This document shows, in pieces, positions 40,710-48,725 of a stretch of 54,677 nt of DNA. The stretch spans positions 133,447 through 188,123 of the forward strand of contig NZ_JABETO010000012.1 of assembly GCF_013055795.1 (NCBI RefSeq), in the 5' to 3' direction. A program made the translations under genes and the position numbers. The stretch's first letter is position 1. Each line of letters starts with the position of its first letter. The notes under the pieces are model-generated. The model saw only the letters and a program-made list of their open reading frames with translations, made no database searches and had not been told where the DNA came from. The DNA comes from Streptomyces sp. I05A-00742 (GTDB taxonomy: Bacteria; Actinomycetota; Actinomycetes; Streptomycetales; Streptomycetaceae).

Positions 40710-42569
40710 ATGACTGAGAGCAACGGGGCCCTGCGGGGCGACGAGTCCATGCCCGACTGGGAGAAGCGCTTCCGGGCGCCCCGCACGGGGCTGCCCGGAT
40801 GGGCGGAGGAGGCGCCGGATCGTTCGCTGTTCACCTCGAATGCGACGGGCACCTACGAGGTGTACGCGTGGGACCGGGCGAGCGGTGAGCGGCGGCAGGT
40901 GACGGACCGCCCCAACGGCACCACGGGCGGGGTACTGACGCCGGACGGCGAGTGGATCTGGTGGTTCTCGGACACGGACGGCGACGAGTTCGGCGTCTGG
41001 ATGCGGCAGCCGTTCCACGGCGGCGAGGACGAGCCGGCGGTTCCCGGCCTCGCCCCCTCCTACCCCGGCGGGCTGGCCCTGGGCCGGGACGGCACGGCGG
41101 TCGTCGGCCGGTCCACGGACGCGTCCGGCTCGTCGGTGCACGTGGCCCGGCCCGGCGCCGAGCCCGTGGAGATCTACCGGCACGACCAGTCGGCGGTGGT
41201 CGCCGGGCTGTCCCACGACAGCTCGCTGATCGCGATAGAGCACACCGAGCACGGTGACGCCATGCACTCGGCCATCCGGATCCTCCGCGTCGACGGCACG
41301 ACCGTCGCCGAGCTGGACGACACGCGCGGCGGCACCGAAGAGCTCGGGCTGGCGGCGATGGCCTTCTCCCCCGTCCCGGGTGACGCGAGGCTGCTCGTCG
41401 GACACCAGCGGCGCGGCCGCTGGGAGCCGATGCTGTGGGACGCGGCCACCGGCGAGGAGACCGAGATCTCCATCGACCTCCCCGGCGACCTGGAGGCGGA
41501 CTGGTACCCCGACGGTTCCGCCCTGCTCGTCGGGCACAGCCACCACGCCCGCGGCGATCTGTGGCGCTACGACCTGGCGGACGGCGCCCTGACCCGCCTC
41601 GACACGCCTTCCGGAACGGTGTCCGGAGGCATGGCGCGGCCCGACGGGACGGTGGAATTCCTCTGGTCCTCGGCCGAGAAGCCGCCCGTCGTCCGGTCGA
41701 CGGCCGGACACGTCGTCCTCGAACCGCCGGCCGGGGCGGACGGCGTGATCCAGGCACCCGATTCCGTTCCGGTCAGCGACATATGGGTGGACGGACCCGG
41801 CGGCGCCGTCCACGCGCTGGTGCAGAAGCCCGCGGGCGAGGGTCCCTTCCCGACGGTCTTCGAGATCCACGGCGGGCCGACCTGGCACGACAGCGATGCC
41901 TTCGCGGCGGGCCCGGCGGCCTGGGTCGACCACGGCTTCGCGGTCGTCCGCGTCAACTACCGGGGCTCCACCGGCTACGGTCGGGCATGGACGGACGCCC
42001 TCAAGCACCGCGTCGGACTCATTGAGCTGGAGGACATCGCGGCCGTCCGCGAACACGTCGTCGCCTCGGGGCTCGCCGACCCGGAGAAGCTGGTCCTGTC
42101 GGGCGGCTCGTGGGGCGGATACCTGACCCTGCTGGGCGTCGGCACCCAGCCCGACGCCTGGACCGTGGGCCTCGCCGCCGTGCCCGTCGCGGACTACGTC
42201 ACCGCCTACCACGACGAGATGGAGGCACTGAAAGCCCTCGACCGCACCCTGCTCGGAGGCACCCCGGAAGAGGTGCCGGAGCGCTTCGCCGCCTCCTCAC
42301 CCCTCACCTACGTGGACGAGGTCCGGGCGCCGGTCTACATCTCGGCCGGCGTGAACGACCCCCGCTGCCCCATACGCCAGGTGGAGAACTACGTGCGGCG
42401 GCTGGAGGAGCGCGGCCACCCGCACGAGGTCTACCGGTACGACGCCGGCCACGGCTCGCTGGTCGTGGAGGAGCGGATCAAGCAGCTCCGGCTGGAGATC
42501 GCTTTTGCGGAGCGGCATCTGGGTCTCCGGGACGAGCGCCCGGAGCACCGGAGCCCCGCTCCGGCGTGA
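40710..42569 (+). CDS. S9 family prolyl oligopeptidase-like peptidase
   Basis: The 619-residue protein has a beta-propeller-like N-terminal half (TGTYEVYAWDRASGERRQVTD and later FSPV, DLWRYDLADG blades) and a C-terminal alpha/beta hydrolase domain. The catalytic Ser467 lies in LSGGSWGGYLTLL, the acid Asp550 in GVNDPRCPIRQVE and His581 in DAGHGSLVVEE. The HGGPTW oxyanion motif is also present. This is the acylaminoacyl peptidase/dipeptidyl peptidase IV group. No signal peptide is seen, so it should be cytosolic. The 3' end overlaps the convergent SURF1 gene by 92 bases. Confidence 0.92.
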   Translation: MTESNGALRGDESMPDWEKRFRAPRTGLPGWAEEAPDRSLFTSNATGTYEVYAWDRASGERRQVTDRPNGTTGGVLTPDGEWIWWFSDTDGDEFGVWMRQPFHGGEDEPAVPGLAPSYPGGLALGRDGTAVVGRSTDASGSSVHVARPGAEPVEIYRHDQSAVVAGLSHDSSLIAIEHTEHGDAMHSAIRILRVDGTTVAELDDTRGGTEELGLAAMAFSPVPGDARLLVGHQRRGRWEPMLWDAATGEETEISIDLPGDLEADWYPDGSALLVGHSHHARGDLWRYDLADGALTRLDTPSGTVSGGMARPDGTVEFLWSSAEKPPVVRSTAGHVVLEPPAGADGVIQAPDSVPVSDIWVDGPGGAVHALVQKPAGEGPFPTVFEIHGGPTWHDSDAFAAGPAAWVDHGFAVVRVNYRGSTGYGRAWTDALKHRVGLIELEDIAAVREHVVASGLADPEKLVLSGGSWGGYLTLLGVGTQPDAWTVGLAAVPVADYVTAYHDEMEALKALDRTLLGGTPEEVPERFAASSPLTYVDEVRAPVYISAGVNDPRCPIRQVENYVRRLEERGHPHEVYRYDAGHGSLVVEERIKQLRLEIAFAERHLGLRDERPEHRSPAPA

Positions 42570-43389
42570 TCCCCGACTCCGAGGTGCCCCCCGGTGCCGC
42601 CGCGAGGCCGGGTTCCGGCGCGAGGCCCAGTGCCGCGTCCCGCGCGGCCTCGGCCTCACGGCGGAACAGCCGGAACCACATGAAGAGCACGAAGCCGACG
42701 AAGACGAACCACTCGCCGGTGTAGCCGAGGTTCTGGAACGCCTTGAGGTCCAAGCCGCTGTTGGGCGGGGCGGCCGGGGGCACCGGGGTCAGGGGGGCGG
42801 GCGCGTCCGTCGCCGTGATCCAGGCGTCGTACACCCCGTACGGGAGGACGTTGACCAGCGAGGCCGCGCTGATCACGCCCAGCTGCCCGGTGGGCAGGCC
42901 GCCGGACGTGTGCACACCCTTGGACGTCGCGCTCTCCGACGACTGGAGCGCACCGGAGACGGTCACCCGCCCGGTGGGCGGGGCGGGGATCTTGGCGGTG
43001 TCGGCCTTGGAACCGACGTCACCGGGCACCCAGCCCCGGACGACCGGAAGCGCCTTGCCCTCGTCCGTGCGGAGCGGCGTCAGGACGTAGAAGCCCTTGC
43101 GCTCGTCGAGATCACGGTCGGGCACGAGCAACTGGTGCCCGGCGTCGTACCGGCCGGTGGCGGTGGCCTTGCGCCCCGAGGTCTCCGTCGTCACCGGAAG
43201 CAGCTCGCCCAACGGCGTGGCGGCGGCGCTCCGCGCCTCGTCGGCCTGGTCCTGCTGCTCACGGTGCGAGTCCACACGGGTCTCGAAACGGCCGAGCTGC
43301 CAACTGCCCATGAAGAGGCAGAAGGGGATGGCAAGCACGGCGAAGACGTTGATCGCCCACCAGCGAGGAGTCAGCAGGAACCGATACAC
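42478..43389 (-). CDS. SURF1-family cytochrome oxidase assembly protein
   Basis: The 303-residue protein opens VYRFLLTPRWWAINVFAVLA, a first membrane helix, has an extracytoplasmic domain with SWQLGRFETRVDSHREQQDQ, GRYDAGHQLLVPDRD, PVVRGWVPGDV and LPTGQLGVISAASLVN, a second helix GEWFVFVGFVLFMWFRLFRRE, and a disordered Ala/Pro/Gly tail. This is the SURF1 (Shy1) arrangement, which helps assemble cytochrome c oxidase. The GTG follows GGGGGTG. The coding end lies inside the S9 peptidase gene on the other strand. Confidence 0.9.
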   Translation of the reverse strand: MYRFLLTPRWWAINVFAVLAIPFCLFMGSWQLGRFETRVDSHREQQDQADEARSAAATPLGELLPVTTETSGRKATATGRYDAGHQLLVPDRDLDERKGFYVLTPLRTDEGKALPVVRGWVPGDVGSKADTAKIPAPPTGRVTVSGALQSSESATSKGVHTSGGLPTGQLGVISAASLVNVLPYGVYDAWITATDAPAPLTPVPPAAPPNSGLDLKAFQNLGYTGEWFVFVGFVLFMWFRLFRREAEAARDAALGLAPEPGLAAAPGGTSESGITPERGSGAPGARPGDPDAAPQKRSPAGAA

Positions 43390-43698
43390 ACCCCCACGGT
43401 ACGGGGAACGCGGAGCGTGACGGGAGGCGGCCCTGCGGTTCGACCAGTCCCGGAAAGCCGTGCAGGCGGGGCACGGGGGCGGGGCGCGCCCTTCCTCGGG
43501 AGGACATCCGACGGTAGTCGTCCGGGGTGGGGATGCGGGGGTGGGAATGCGGGGGGGGTGGGAGTTCTGGGGTGGGGTCGGGGAGGGGCGGGGGAGGGGG
43601 GAGGGGGGAGGGGGGAGGCCCCCCGGGAGTGTGCGAAGTTCGTGGTGTGCGGAGGTCGAGCGGTACGACGACAACGCCACCCCCCACCTGCCGCCCCT
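43390..43698. repeat. G-rich gene-free stretch
   Basis: On the + strand from 43522 to 43618 almost every run is three or more guanines (e.g. ggggtgggaatgcgggggg, gagggggg repeated three times), enough to form several G-quadruplexes. It lies between the SURF1 start and the end of the sigma-partner gene and contains no gene. On the other strand it is a C-rich RNA leader or trailer. Confidence 0.75.
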
Positions 43699-45213
43699 CT
43701 ACCCCGGCGGAGCGGCCGCCGGCAACGCACCCGTGTGGTACACCGTTCCGGCGCAGGCGTCCGGTATCCGGGCCTCCGCCGCGGCCGGTTCGCCGGCCAT
43801 CGGGGTGTTGGTGAGGGTGACGCCGCTCGCCGGGGCCGGCGAGGCGGGTGTTCCGGGTGTGGGTGCCACGGCGGCGGGCGGTGAGGGCGTCTGCGGGGTG
43901 ACGGGCGCCGCACCGGCGCTTCCGCCGCCCGTCGTCGAGGAGGCGCCGGCGCTGGGTGCCGGCGTCGTGCCGCCACCGTTCTTGGTACAGCCGGCCTTTC
44001 CACCGTCCGCGGCCGGGACCCAGGCGAACTTCACCTCGTACGCCTGCCCCGGCCGGAGGACCACCGCGCGGGGCGAGCGCCCCGGATCGGGCAGACCCGC
44101 GGCCGGGTCGCCGACCATGTGATCGACGACGGAGATGCGGGACTTCTGCGCACCGTTCCCGGCCCGGGCGACGACCGCTCCGGGGCCGGTCACGGCGCAG
44201 ATCGCCCGCGAGACGTTGACGACGCGGAAGGCGCCGTAGACCCGGCCCGCGGCATCGGCGGCCCCCACCTGGCCGGAGCCCTTGCCGAGCTGCGCGCGGT
44301 CGCACGTCGGAGCGGCGGCGCTGAGTGTGACGCCGGGGCCGGGTGTGGCTCTGCCTCCGGTGTCGCGGGGCTCGCTGGGGGCCACGCTCTCTTTCGGGGT
44401 GCTGCCGCTGGTCGGCTGTTCGGCCCGGTGGTCACCGCGGGCGGCCGTGCCGCCCTGGGACCGCCCGGTGCCGCCCGGGCCGCCGTCGTGGCTCAGGTCG
44501 TCGATCTTCTCCTCGGCCTGTCGGTGGTTGCTCGAAGCGTTCGCGGGACGGTCGTCGGGGTCGGTGACCCCCACGGTGTCGGCGACGTGCATGAGGGCGG
44601 GCAGCGCCGCGCTCACAAGCACCACGGCCGCCACCGCGCCGCCCAGCGCCTGGCGCCGGCGCGTGCGCCGGGCGGGCACAGCGCGCCGCAGGTGCTCCAG
44701 AGCGTCGTCGGAGGGCTTGAGGTCCCCGACGGCTCCTTGCAGCATCCGCCGCAACGCCTGCTCGCTCAGGTGGGACGGCAGGTCGGAGGGCGGGCCGGAA
44801 GGCGAGTCGGAGGGCGAGTCGGAGGGCAGATCCGAAGGTTGTTCTCTCCGGCCGGACATCGCCTCTCCGCCACCGTTGAATGCCTGTTCGCCCCGCCCCG
44901 ACGCCGGCTCACCGACGCCGAAGATCCAGTCACCTCGGCCGGACGCCTGCTCGTCGAGGCCCGAGTGGGCCGGGACGTCGCGGTGATCACCGGAGTCGAC
45001 GTCCGGACGGCCGGGGCCCCCGGGACCAACAGATCCAACGGGACCCACATGCCCTACAGGACCCTCATGCCCTACAGGCCCCACAGGACCAACGGGCCCG
45101 GAATGACCGTGCCCCTCGCCGTGACGGCCGTCATGACGACCGTCGTCACGACCGCCGTCACGACTGTCGCGGCGGCCGTCGAATCGGCCGTCGCCCGGAT
45201 TGCGGTGGTTCAT
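43699..45213 (-). CDS. Membrane partner of ECF sigma factor, collagen-like N-terminus
   Basis: The 504-residue protein has an unusual layout. Residues about 1-70 are His/Gly/Asp-rich with a collagen-like run (GPVGPVGPVGHEGPVGHVGP). Residues about 120-150 hold Ser-Asp-Pro repeats (PSDSPSDSPSGPPSD). Residues about 150-190 are a helical segment (LSEQALRRMLQGAVGDLKPS) like an anti-sigma domain. One membrane helix (about 192-215, GGAVAAVVLVSAALPALMHV) leads to an extracytoplasmic half with a DUF4232-like region (CDRAQLGKGSGQVGAADAAG, YGAFRVVNVSRAICAVTGPG) and Ala/Pro/Ser linkers. It overlaps the sigma gene by four bases, so it is probably its regulator. Function inferred. Confidence 0.75.
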   Translation of the reverse strand: MNHRNPGDGRFDGRRDSRDGGRDDGRHDGRHGEGHGHSGPVGPVGPVGHEGPVGHVGPVGSVGPGGPGRPDVDSGDHRDVPAHSGLDEQASGRGDWIFGVGEPASGRGEQAFNGGGEAMSGRREQPSDLPSDSPSDSPSGPPSDLPSHLSEQALRRMLQGAVGDLKPSDDALEHLRRAVPARRTRRRQALGGAVAAVVLVSAALPALMHVADTVGVTDPDDRPANASSNHRQAEEKIDDLSHDGGPGGTGRSQGGTAARGDHRAEQPTSGSTPKESVAPSEPRDTGGRATPGPGVTLSAAAPTCDRAQLGKGSGQVGAADAAGRVYGAFRVVNVSRAICAVTGPGAVVARAGNGAQKSRISVVDHMVGDPAAGLPDPGRSPRAVVLRPGQAYEVKFAWVPAADGGKAGCTKNGGGTTPAPSAGASSTTGGGSAGAAPVTPQTPSPPAAVAPTPGTPASPAPASGVTLTNTPMAGEPAAAEARIPDACAGTVYHTGALPAAAPPG

Positions 45214-46013
45214 GCCGGAGCCTCCATGGCGACACGGAGCGCGGCGATGCCCCGTGAGCCGTACGCCTTGACCGAGCCGAGCGAGAGTCCCAGCACTTCG
45301 GCCACCTGGGCCTCGGTCATGTCGGCGAAGTACCGCAGGACGAGCACCTCGCGCTGCCGACGCTGCAGGCCGCGCATCGCCTTGATCAATTGGTCTCGCT
45401 CCAGCTGTTCGTACGCCCCCTCCTCGGCGCTCGCCATGTCGGGCATCGGCTTGGAGAGCAGCTTGAGACCCAGGATGCGGCGGCGCAGCGCGGAGCGGGA
45501 CAGGTTGACGACAGTCTGCCGCAAGTAGGCCAGGGTCTTGTCCGGGTCGCGGACCCGGTTGCGCGCGGAATGCACGCGGATGAAAGCTTCCTGCACGACG
45601 TCCTCGCAGGACGCGGTGTCGTCCAGGAGCAGGGCGGCCAGGCCGAGCAGCGACCGGTAGTGCGCCCGGTAGGTCTCGGTGAGGTGATCGACGGTGGTGC
45701 CGGCGGCCATCGTCGCGTCAGCGCTGGACGGCAGGGCCTGCTGTGCCTCCTGGTGGTTCGCAGACTGCGCGGACGGTGGGAGCGCGGTCACCGGCGCCTG
45801 CGTCCCGGTCGACTGGGCGGGTATCCGGTCCGGTGCCTGGGCAGAGGCGGAATCCGAAGGCGCGGAAGGAGCGGCCGGAGCGGAGGCGGAAGCCGCCCCC
45901 GGAACGGAGGACCAGGGAGACATCACCGGCATACCGCCCGTGCCGCGCGTACGCGGGCGCGCGGCGGCGCTCCCGCGCCTCGGGACCGTTGCGATGCTGA
46001 TGACCTCTGCCAC
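45210..46013 (-). CDS. ECF (SigE-family) RNA polymerase sigma factor
   Basis: The 267-residue protein has region 2 (LTETYRAHYRSLLGLAALLL, DDTASCEDVVQEAFIRVHSA, NRVRDPDKTLAYLRQTVVNL) and region 4 (QLERDQLIKAMRGLQRRQRE, VLVLRYFADMTEAQVAEVLG, LSLGSVKAYGSRGIAALRVA). It lacks region 3 as expected for extracytoplasmic-function sigmas of the SigE family. About 100 Ala/Ser/Pro-rich residues precede region 2, so the real start may be further in (for example the ATG before AAGTTVDHLTE). ATGA links it to the membrane partner. The GTG start shown has only a distant GGGGAAG. Confidence 0.88.
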   Translation of the reverse strand: MAEVISIATVPRRGSAAARPRTRGTGGMPVMSPWSSVPGAASASAPAAPSAPSDSASAQAPDRIPAQSTGTQAPVTALPPSAQSANHQEAQQALPSSADATMAAGTTVDHLTETYRAHYRSLLGLAALLLDDTASCEDVVQEAFIRVHSARNRVRDPDKTLAYLRQTVVNLSRSALRRRILGLKLLSKPMPDMASAEEGAYEQLERDQLIKAMRGLQRRQREVLVLRYFADMTEAQVAEVLGLSLGSVKAYGSRGIAALRVAMEAPA

Positions 46014-46593
46014 GCCTGTTGGACACGCTTCCCCCCATCAGGGTTGTACGCGCTCGGCACCTCGGCCGTCGACGTGTCACGGACCGCCGCGCCATGTGCC
46101 GTCATGCGTACCAGCCCTCCCTCATGCCGCGAAACGCCCTGACCCCCGGCCGCCTTGAGCGAAGGCGGCAAGCAGGCCCCCGCCGGGCAGCCGGTGCCGG
46201 CATCGCTTCCATACCACCGCCATTCGCGGTGAACGGAAAGCGCAGAAACGGGAAGCGCATACTCGAACGGAACGTCCGCGCAGTTCAAGGGGCCTGGACC
46301 AATGGCTTGATCACAGAACCTTCACACGTTCCCAGTATTGCGGAGCACCCGTCCCCGCCGCCATGAGTTCGGACGATCCGGAGGGCGGGTCCGGGCGCCA
46401 CCGAAAGGGAGCGCCCGGCTCCGAACACAGGCCGCCGGACAGGAAGTTAGGGCGAACGAAAGGCACACATCCGCCATCTCGCCCACAATCCCCGCCCAGT
46501 TGGGGCAACCGCCCCGGCCGTGGACGACCAGGACGGCACCAAGTCGGGCCGGTTCAAAAGCCGGGCCGGACCCCGGACCCGGACCCCGGACCG
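46014..46593. other. Gene-free stretch between the sigma gene and aspartokinase
   Basis: About 580 bases with no convincing gene. A hairpin gccgcctt-gagcg-aaggcggc lies at 46149-46169. On the reverse strand TTGAAC near 46287 with gagtat about 20 bases downstream could be a promoter for the sigma operon. In several Streptomyces the aspartate-semialdehyde dehydrogenase gene lies just here, downstream of aspartokinase; it is absent. Confidence 0.5.
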
Positions 46594-47115
46594 TCAGCGC
46601 CCGGTGCCCCCGTAGACGACCGCCTCGTCCGTGTCGCTGTCCAGGCCGAACGCCGTGTGAACGGCGCGGACGGCCTCGTTCACGTCGTCGGCGCGCGTGA
46701 CGACCGAGATGCGGATCTCGGAGGTCGAGATGAGCTCGATGTTCACGCCCGCGTTCGACAGCGCCTCGAAGAAGGACGCCGTGACGCCCGGGTTCGTCTT
46801 CATGCCCGCGCCGACCAGCGAGATCTTGGCGATCTGGTCGTCGTAGCGCAGGTGCTCGAAGCCGACGCGGCCCTTGGTCTTCTCCAGCGCCTCGATCGCC
46901 TTGCGGCCCTCGGTCTTCGGCAGGGTGAAGGAGATGTCCGTCAGACCGGTGGCCGCCGCCGAGACGTTCTGCACCACCATGTCGATGTTGATCTCCGCGT
47001 CCGCGATCGCCCTGAAGATCGTCGCGGCCTCGCCCGGCTTGTCGGGCACCCCGACGACCGTGACCTTCGCCTCGGACGTGTCGTGCGCGACACCCGAGAT
47101 GATCGCCTGCTCCAC
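46594..47115 (-). CDS. Aspartokinase beta subunit from an internal start
   Basis: Inside ask the frame contains AGGAGGT, then six bases, then GTG GAG CAG GCG ([20 protein letters not shown]), a textbook ribosome site and start in phase with ask. The resulting 173-residue protein consists of both ACT domains. The Corynebacterium glutamicum and Bacillus alpha2beta2 aspartokinases make their beta subunits in the same way and from the same place. Expression is inferred. Confidence 0.8.
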   Translation of the reverse strand: MEQAIISGVAHDTSEAKVTVVGVPDKPGEAATIFRAIADAEINIDMVVQNVSAAATGLTDISFTLPKTEGRKAIEALEKTKGRVGFEHLRYDDQIAKISLVGAGMKTNPGVTASFFEALSNAGVNIELISTSEIRISVVTRADDVNEAVRAVHTAFGLDSDTDEAVVYGGTGR

Positions 47116-47865
47116 CGGCTGACCTCCTGGAGGCTCGTTGCTCACCCATGTGCCCTTGAGCCCCGAGAAGGACGACCGCACATGGATCGGGATGTTGTAA
47201 CGGCGCGCGTACTCCACGCAGCGGTGCAGCAGCACCTTGGAACCGGAGCTCGCCAGCTCCAGCATGTCCTCGAACGAGATCCACTCGATCTTGCGCGCCT
47301 TCTTCACCACGCGCGGGTCGGCGGTGAACACCCCGTCGACGTCCGTGTAGATCTCGCAGACCTCGGCGTCCAGCGCGGCGGCGAGGGCGACGGCAGTGGT
47401 GTCCGACCCGCCCCGGCCCAGCGTCGTGATGTCCTTCTTGTCCTGGGACACGCCCTGGAAGCCGGCCACGATCGCGATGTTGCCCGCGTCGACCGACTGC
47501 TGGATGCGCCCGGGCGTGACATCGATGATGCGCGCCTTGTTGTGGACCGAGTCCGTGATGACCCCGGCCTGGCTGCCCGTGAACGACTGCGCCTCGTGCC
47601 CGAGGTTTTTGATCGCCATCGCCAGCAACGCCATGGAGATGCGCTCTCCGGCGGTCAGCAGCATGTCGAACTCTCGCCCGGCAGGAATCGGCGATACCTG
47701 CTCGGCGAGGTCGATCAGCTCATCCGTCGTGTCACCCATCGCGGAAACCACGACGACGACCTGGTGGCCGTTCTTCTTGGCTTCAACGATTCGCTTGGCA
47801 ACCCGCTTGATGCCTTCGGCATCCGCAACGGAGGAGCCTCCGTACTTCTGCACGACAAGGCCCAC
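46594..47865 (-). CDS. ask: Aspartokinase, alpha subunit
   Basis: The 423-residue enzyme phosphorylates aspartate, the first step to lysine, threonine and methionine (and, in some streptomycetes, to lysine-derived antibiotics). Motifs are [60 protein letters not shown] and [15 protein letters not shown], followed by two ACT domains ([18 protein letters not shown] and [16 protein letters not shown]) for feedback control by lysine and threonine. The GTG follows GAGGAG. An internal ribosome site gives a beta subunit from the ACT half. Asd does not follow it. Confidence 0.97.
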   Translation of the reverse strand: MGLVVQKYGGSSVADAEGIKRVAKRIVEAKKNGHQVVVVVSAMGDTTDELIDLAEQVSPIPAGREFDMLLTAGERISMALLAMAIKNLGHEAQSFTGSQAGVITDSVHNKARIIDVTPGRIQQSVDAGNIAIVAGFQGVSQDKKDITTLGRGGSDTTAVALAAALDAEVCEIYTDVDGVFTADPRVVKKARKIEWISFEDMLELASSGSKVLLHRCVEYARRYNIPIHVRSSFSGLKGTWVSNEPPGGQPVEQAIISGVAHDTSEAKVTVVGVPDKPGEAATIFRAIADAEINIDMVVQNVSAAATGLTDISFTLPKTEGRKAIEALEKTKGRVGFEHLRYDDQIAKISLVGAGMKTNPGVTASFFEALSNAGVNIELISTSEIRISVVTRADDVNEAVRAVHTAFGLDSDTDEAVVYGGTGR

Positions 47866-48015
47866 GTGCGCTCCTCGCAGCTCTGTGTAATGCGGTCGGC
47901 TCAGTCTAACGAGCGGCGGGATTCGGCCACGGGGGAGCCGCATGGTGAGACGTCTCCGCCCGTTTCCGGACACAGTCGCGGGACGGGCGGGAAGGGCCCC
48001 TGAAGGGTTCCGGGA

Positions 48016-48053
48016 GCGCCCCGGATGAGCCCCTTACGGGAACTCCGGGGCGC
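48016..48053 (-). terminator. Terminator hairpin after the Uma2 gene
   Basis: gcgccccgga and tccggggcgc pair over 10 bases around an 18-base loop, about 40 bases past the stop of the leftward Uma2-family gene and before ask, which is transcribed from further left. Confidence 0.55.
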
Positions 48054-48093
48054 CTCCTCCGGAAGGAACGAGAGTTCTTGCGGCGCGCGTCCC

Positions 48094-48672
48094 CTAGCGG
48101 ACGTAGTTCTTCAACCGGTCGGTCTCCAACGTGATGCCGACCGGGGCGGGAATTTCGACCGTCTCCCCGTACGCGTACGAGCACCTGCTCCGGTACTTGC
48201 CGTCCTCGGGGTCGCTGTAGACGGTGACGACGCACTCGTCGCGGTCGATGAGCAGGTAGACCGGAATGGCTGCGGCGGCGTACCCGTCGCGCTTCTCCCG
48301 TTGATCCCTACGGTCGGTGTCGCCGTCGTGAGAGGTCACTTCGACCGTCATCAGAACGCCGTCCGGCTCCGCCCACTCCCCCTGCCCGGCGAAGTGGTCC
48401 TCGGGCACGAGCACGCCGTCCGGGCGGGCGCGACCGGCGCGGTAGCCCTCAACCTTCAGCCCCTGTTCCGGGTACAGGCGCACGTCGGGACGCTGCTGCA
48501 AGCACCGTTCCAGGAGCCACATGATGATCGCCCCGTGATCCCCGTCCGGCACCGGCTTGACCTCTAGCTTTCCGTGAATGAATTCCAGGCGCACGGTCTC
48601 TGGTGCTGCGTGCGCAATCTGTTCGAACTCTTCGACGCTCATCTGGGGCCGGCCGGCGGCGCTGGGTGTCAT
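48094..48672 (-). CDS. Uma2-family (DUF820) restriction-endonuclease-fold protein
   Basis: The 192-residue protein has MSVEEFEQIAHAAPETVRLEFIHGKLEVKP, YRAGRARPDGVLVPEDHF (Asp of the PD-D/ExK core), LMTVEVTSHDGDTDRRDQREKR (Glu-Val-x-Ser with the following Lys) and IPVYLLIDRDECVVTVY. This is the Uma2/DUF820 family, a large group in cyanobacteria and actinomycetes with a nuclease fold but unknown biological role; transposon association has been proposed. The ATG follows GGAGGCG. It lies between ask and a DNA-binding protein gene on the same strand. Confidence 0.88.
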   Translation of the reverse strand: MTPSAAGRPQMSVEEFEQIAHAAPETVRLEFIHGKLEVKPVPDGDHGAIIMWLLERCLQQRPDVRLYPEQGLKVEGYRAGRARPDGVLVPEDHFAGQGEWAEPDGVLMTVEVTSHDGDTDRRDQREKRDGYAAAAIPVYLLIDRDECVVTVYSDPEDGKYRSRCSYAYGETVEIPAPVGITLETDRLKNYVR

Positions 48673-48725
48673 GGTGTCGCCTCCTCGCCCCCATGGTGCC
48701 CTTACCGGGGCGTCCTGTGTGACAG

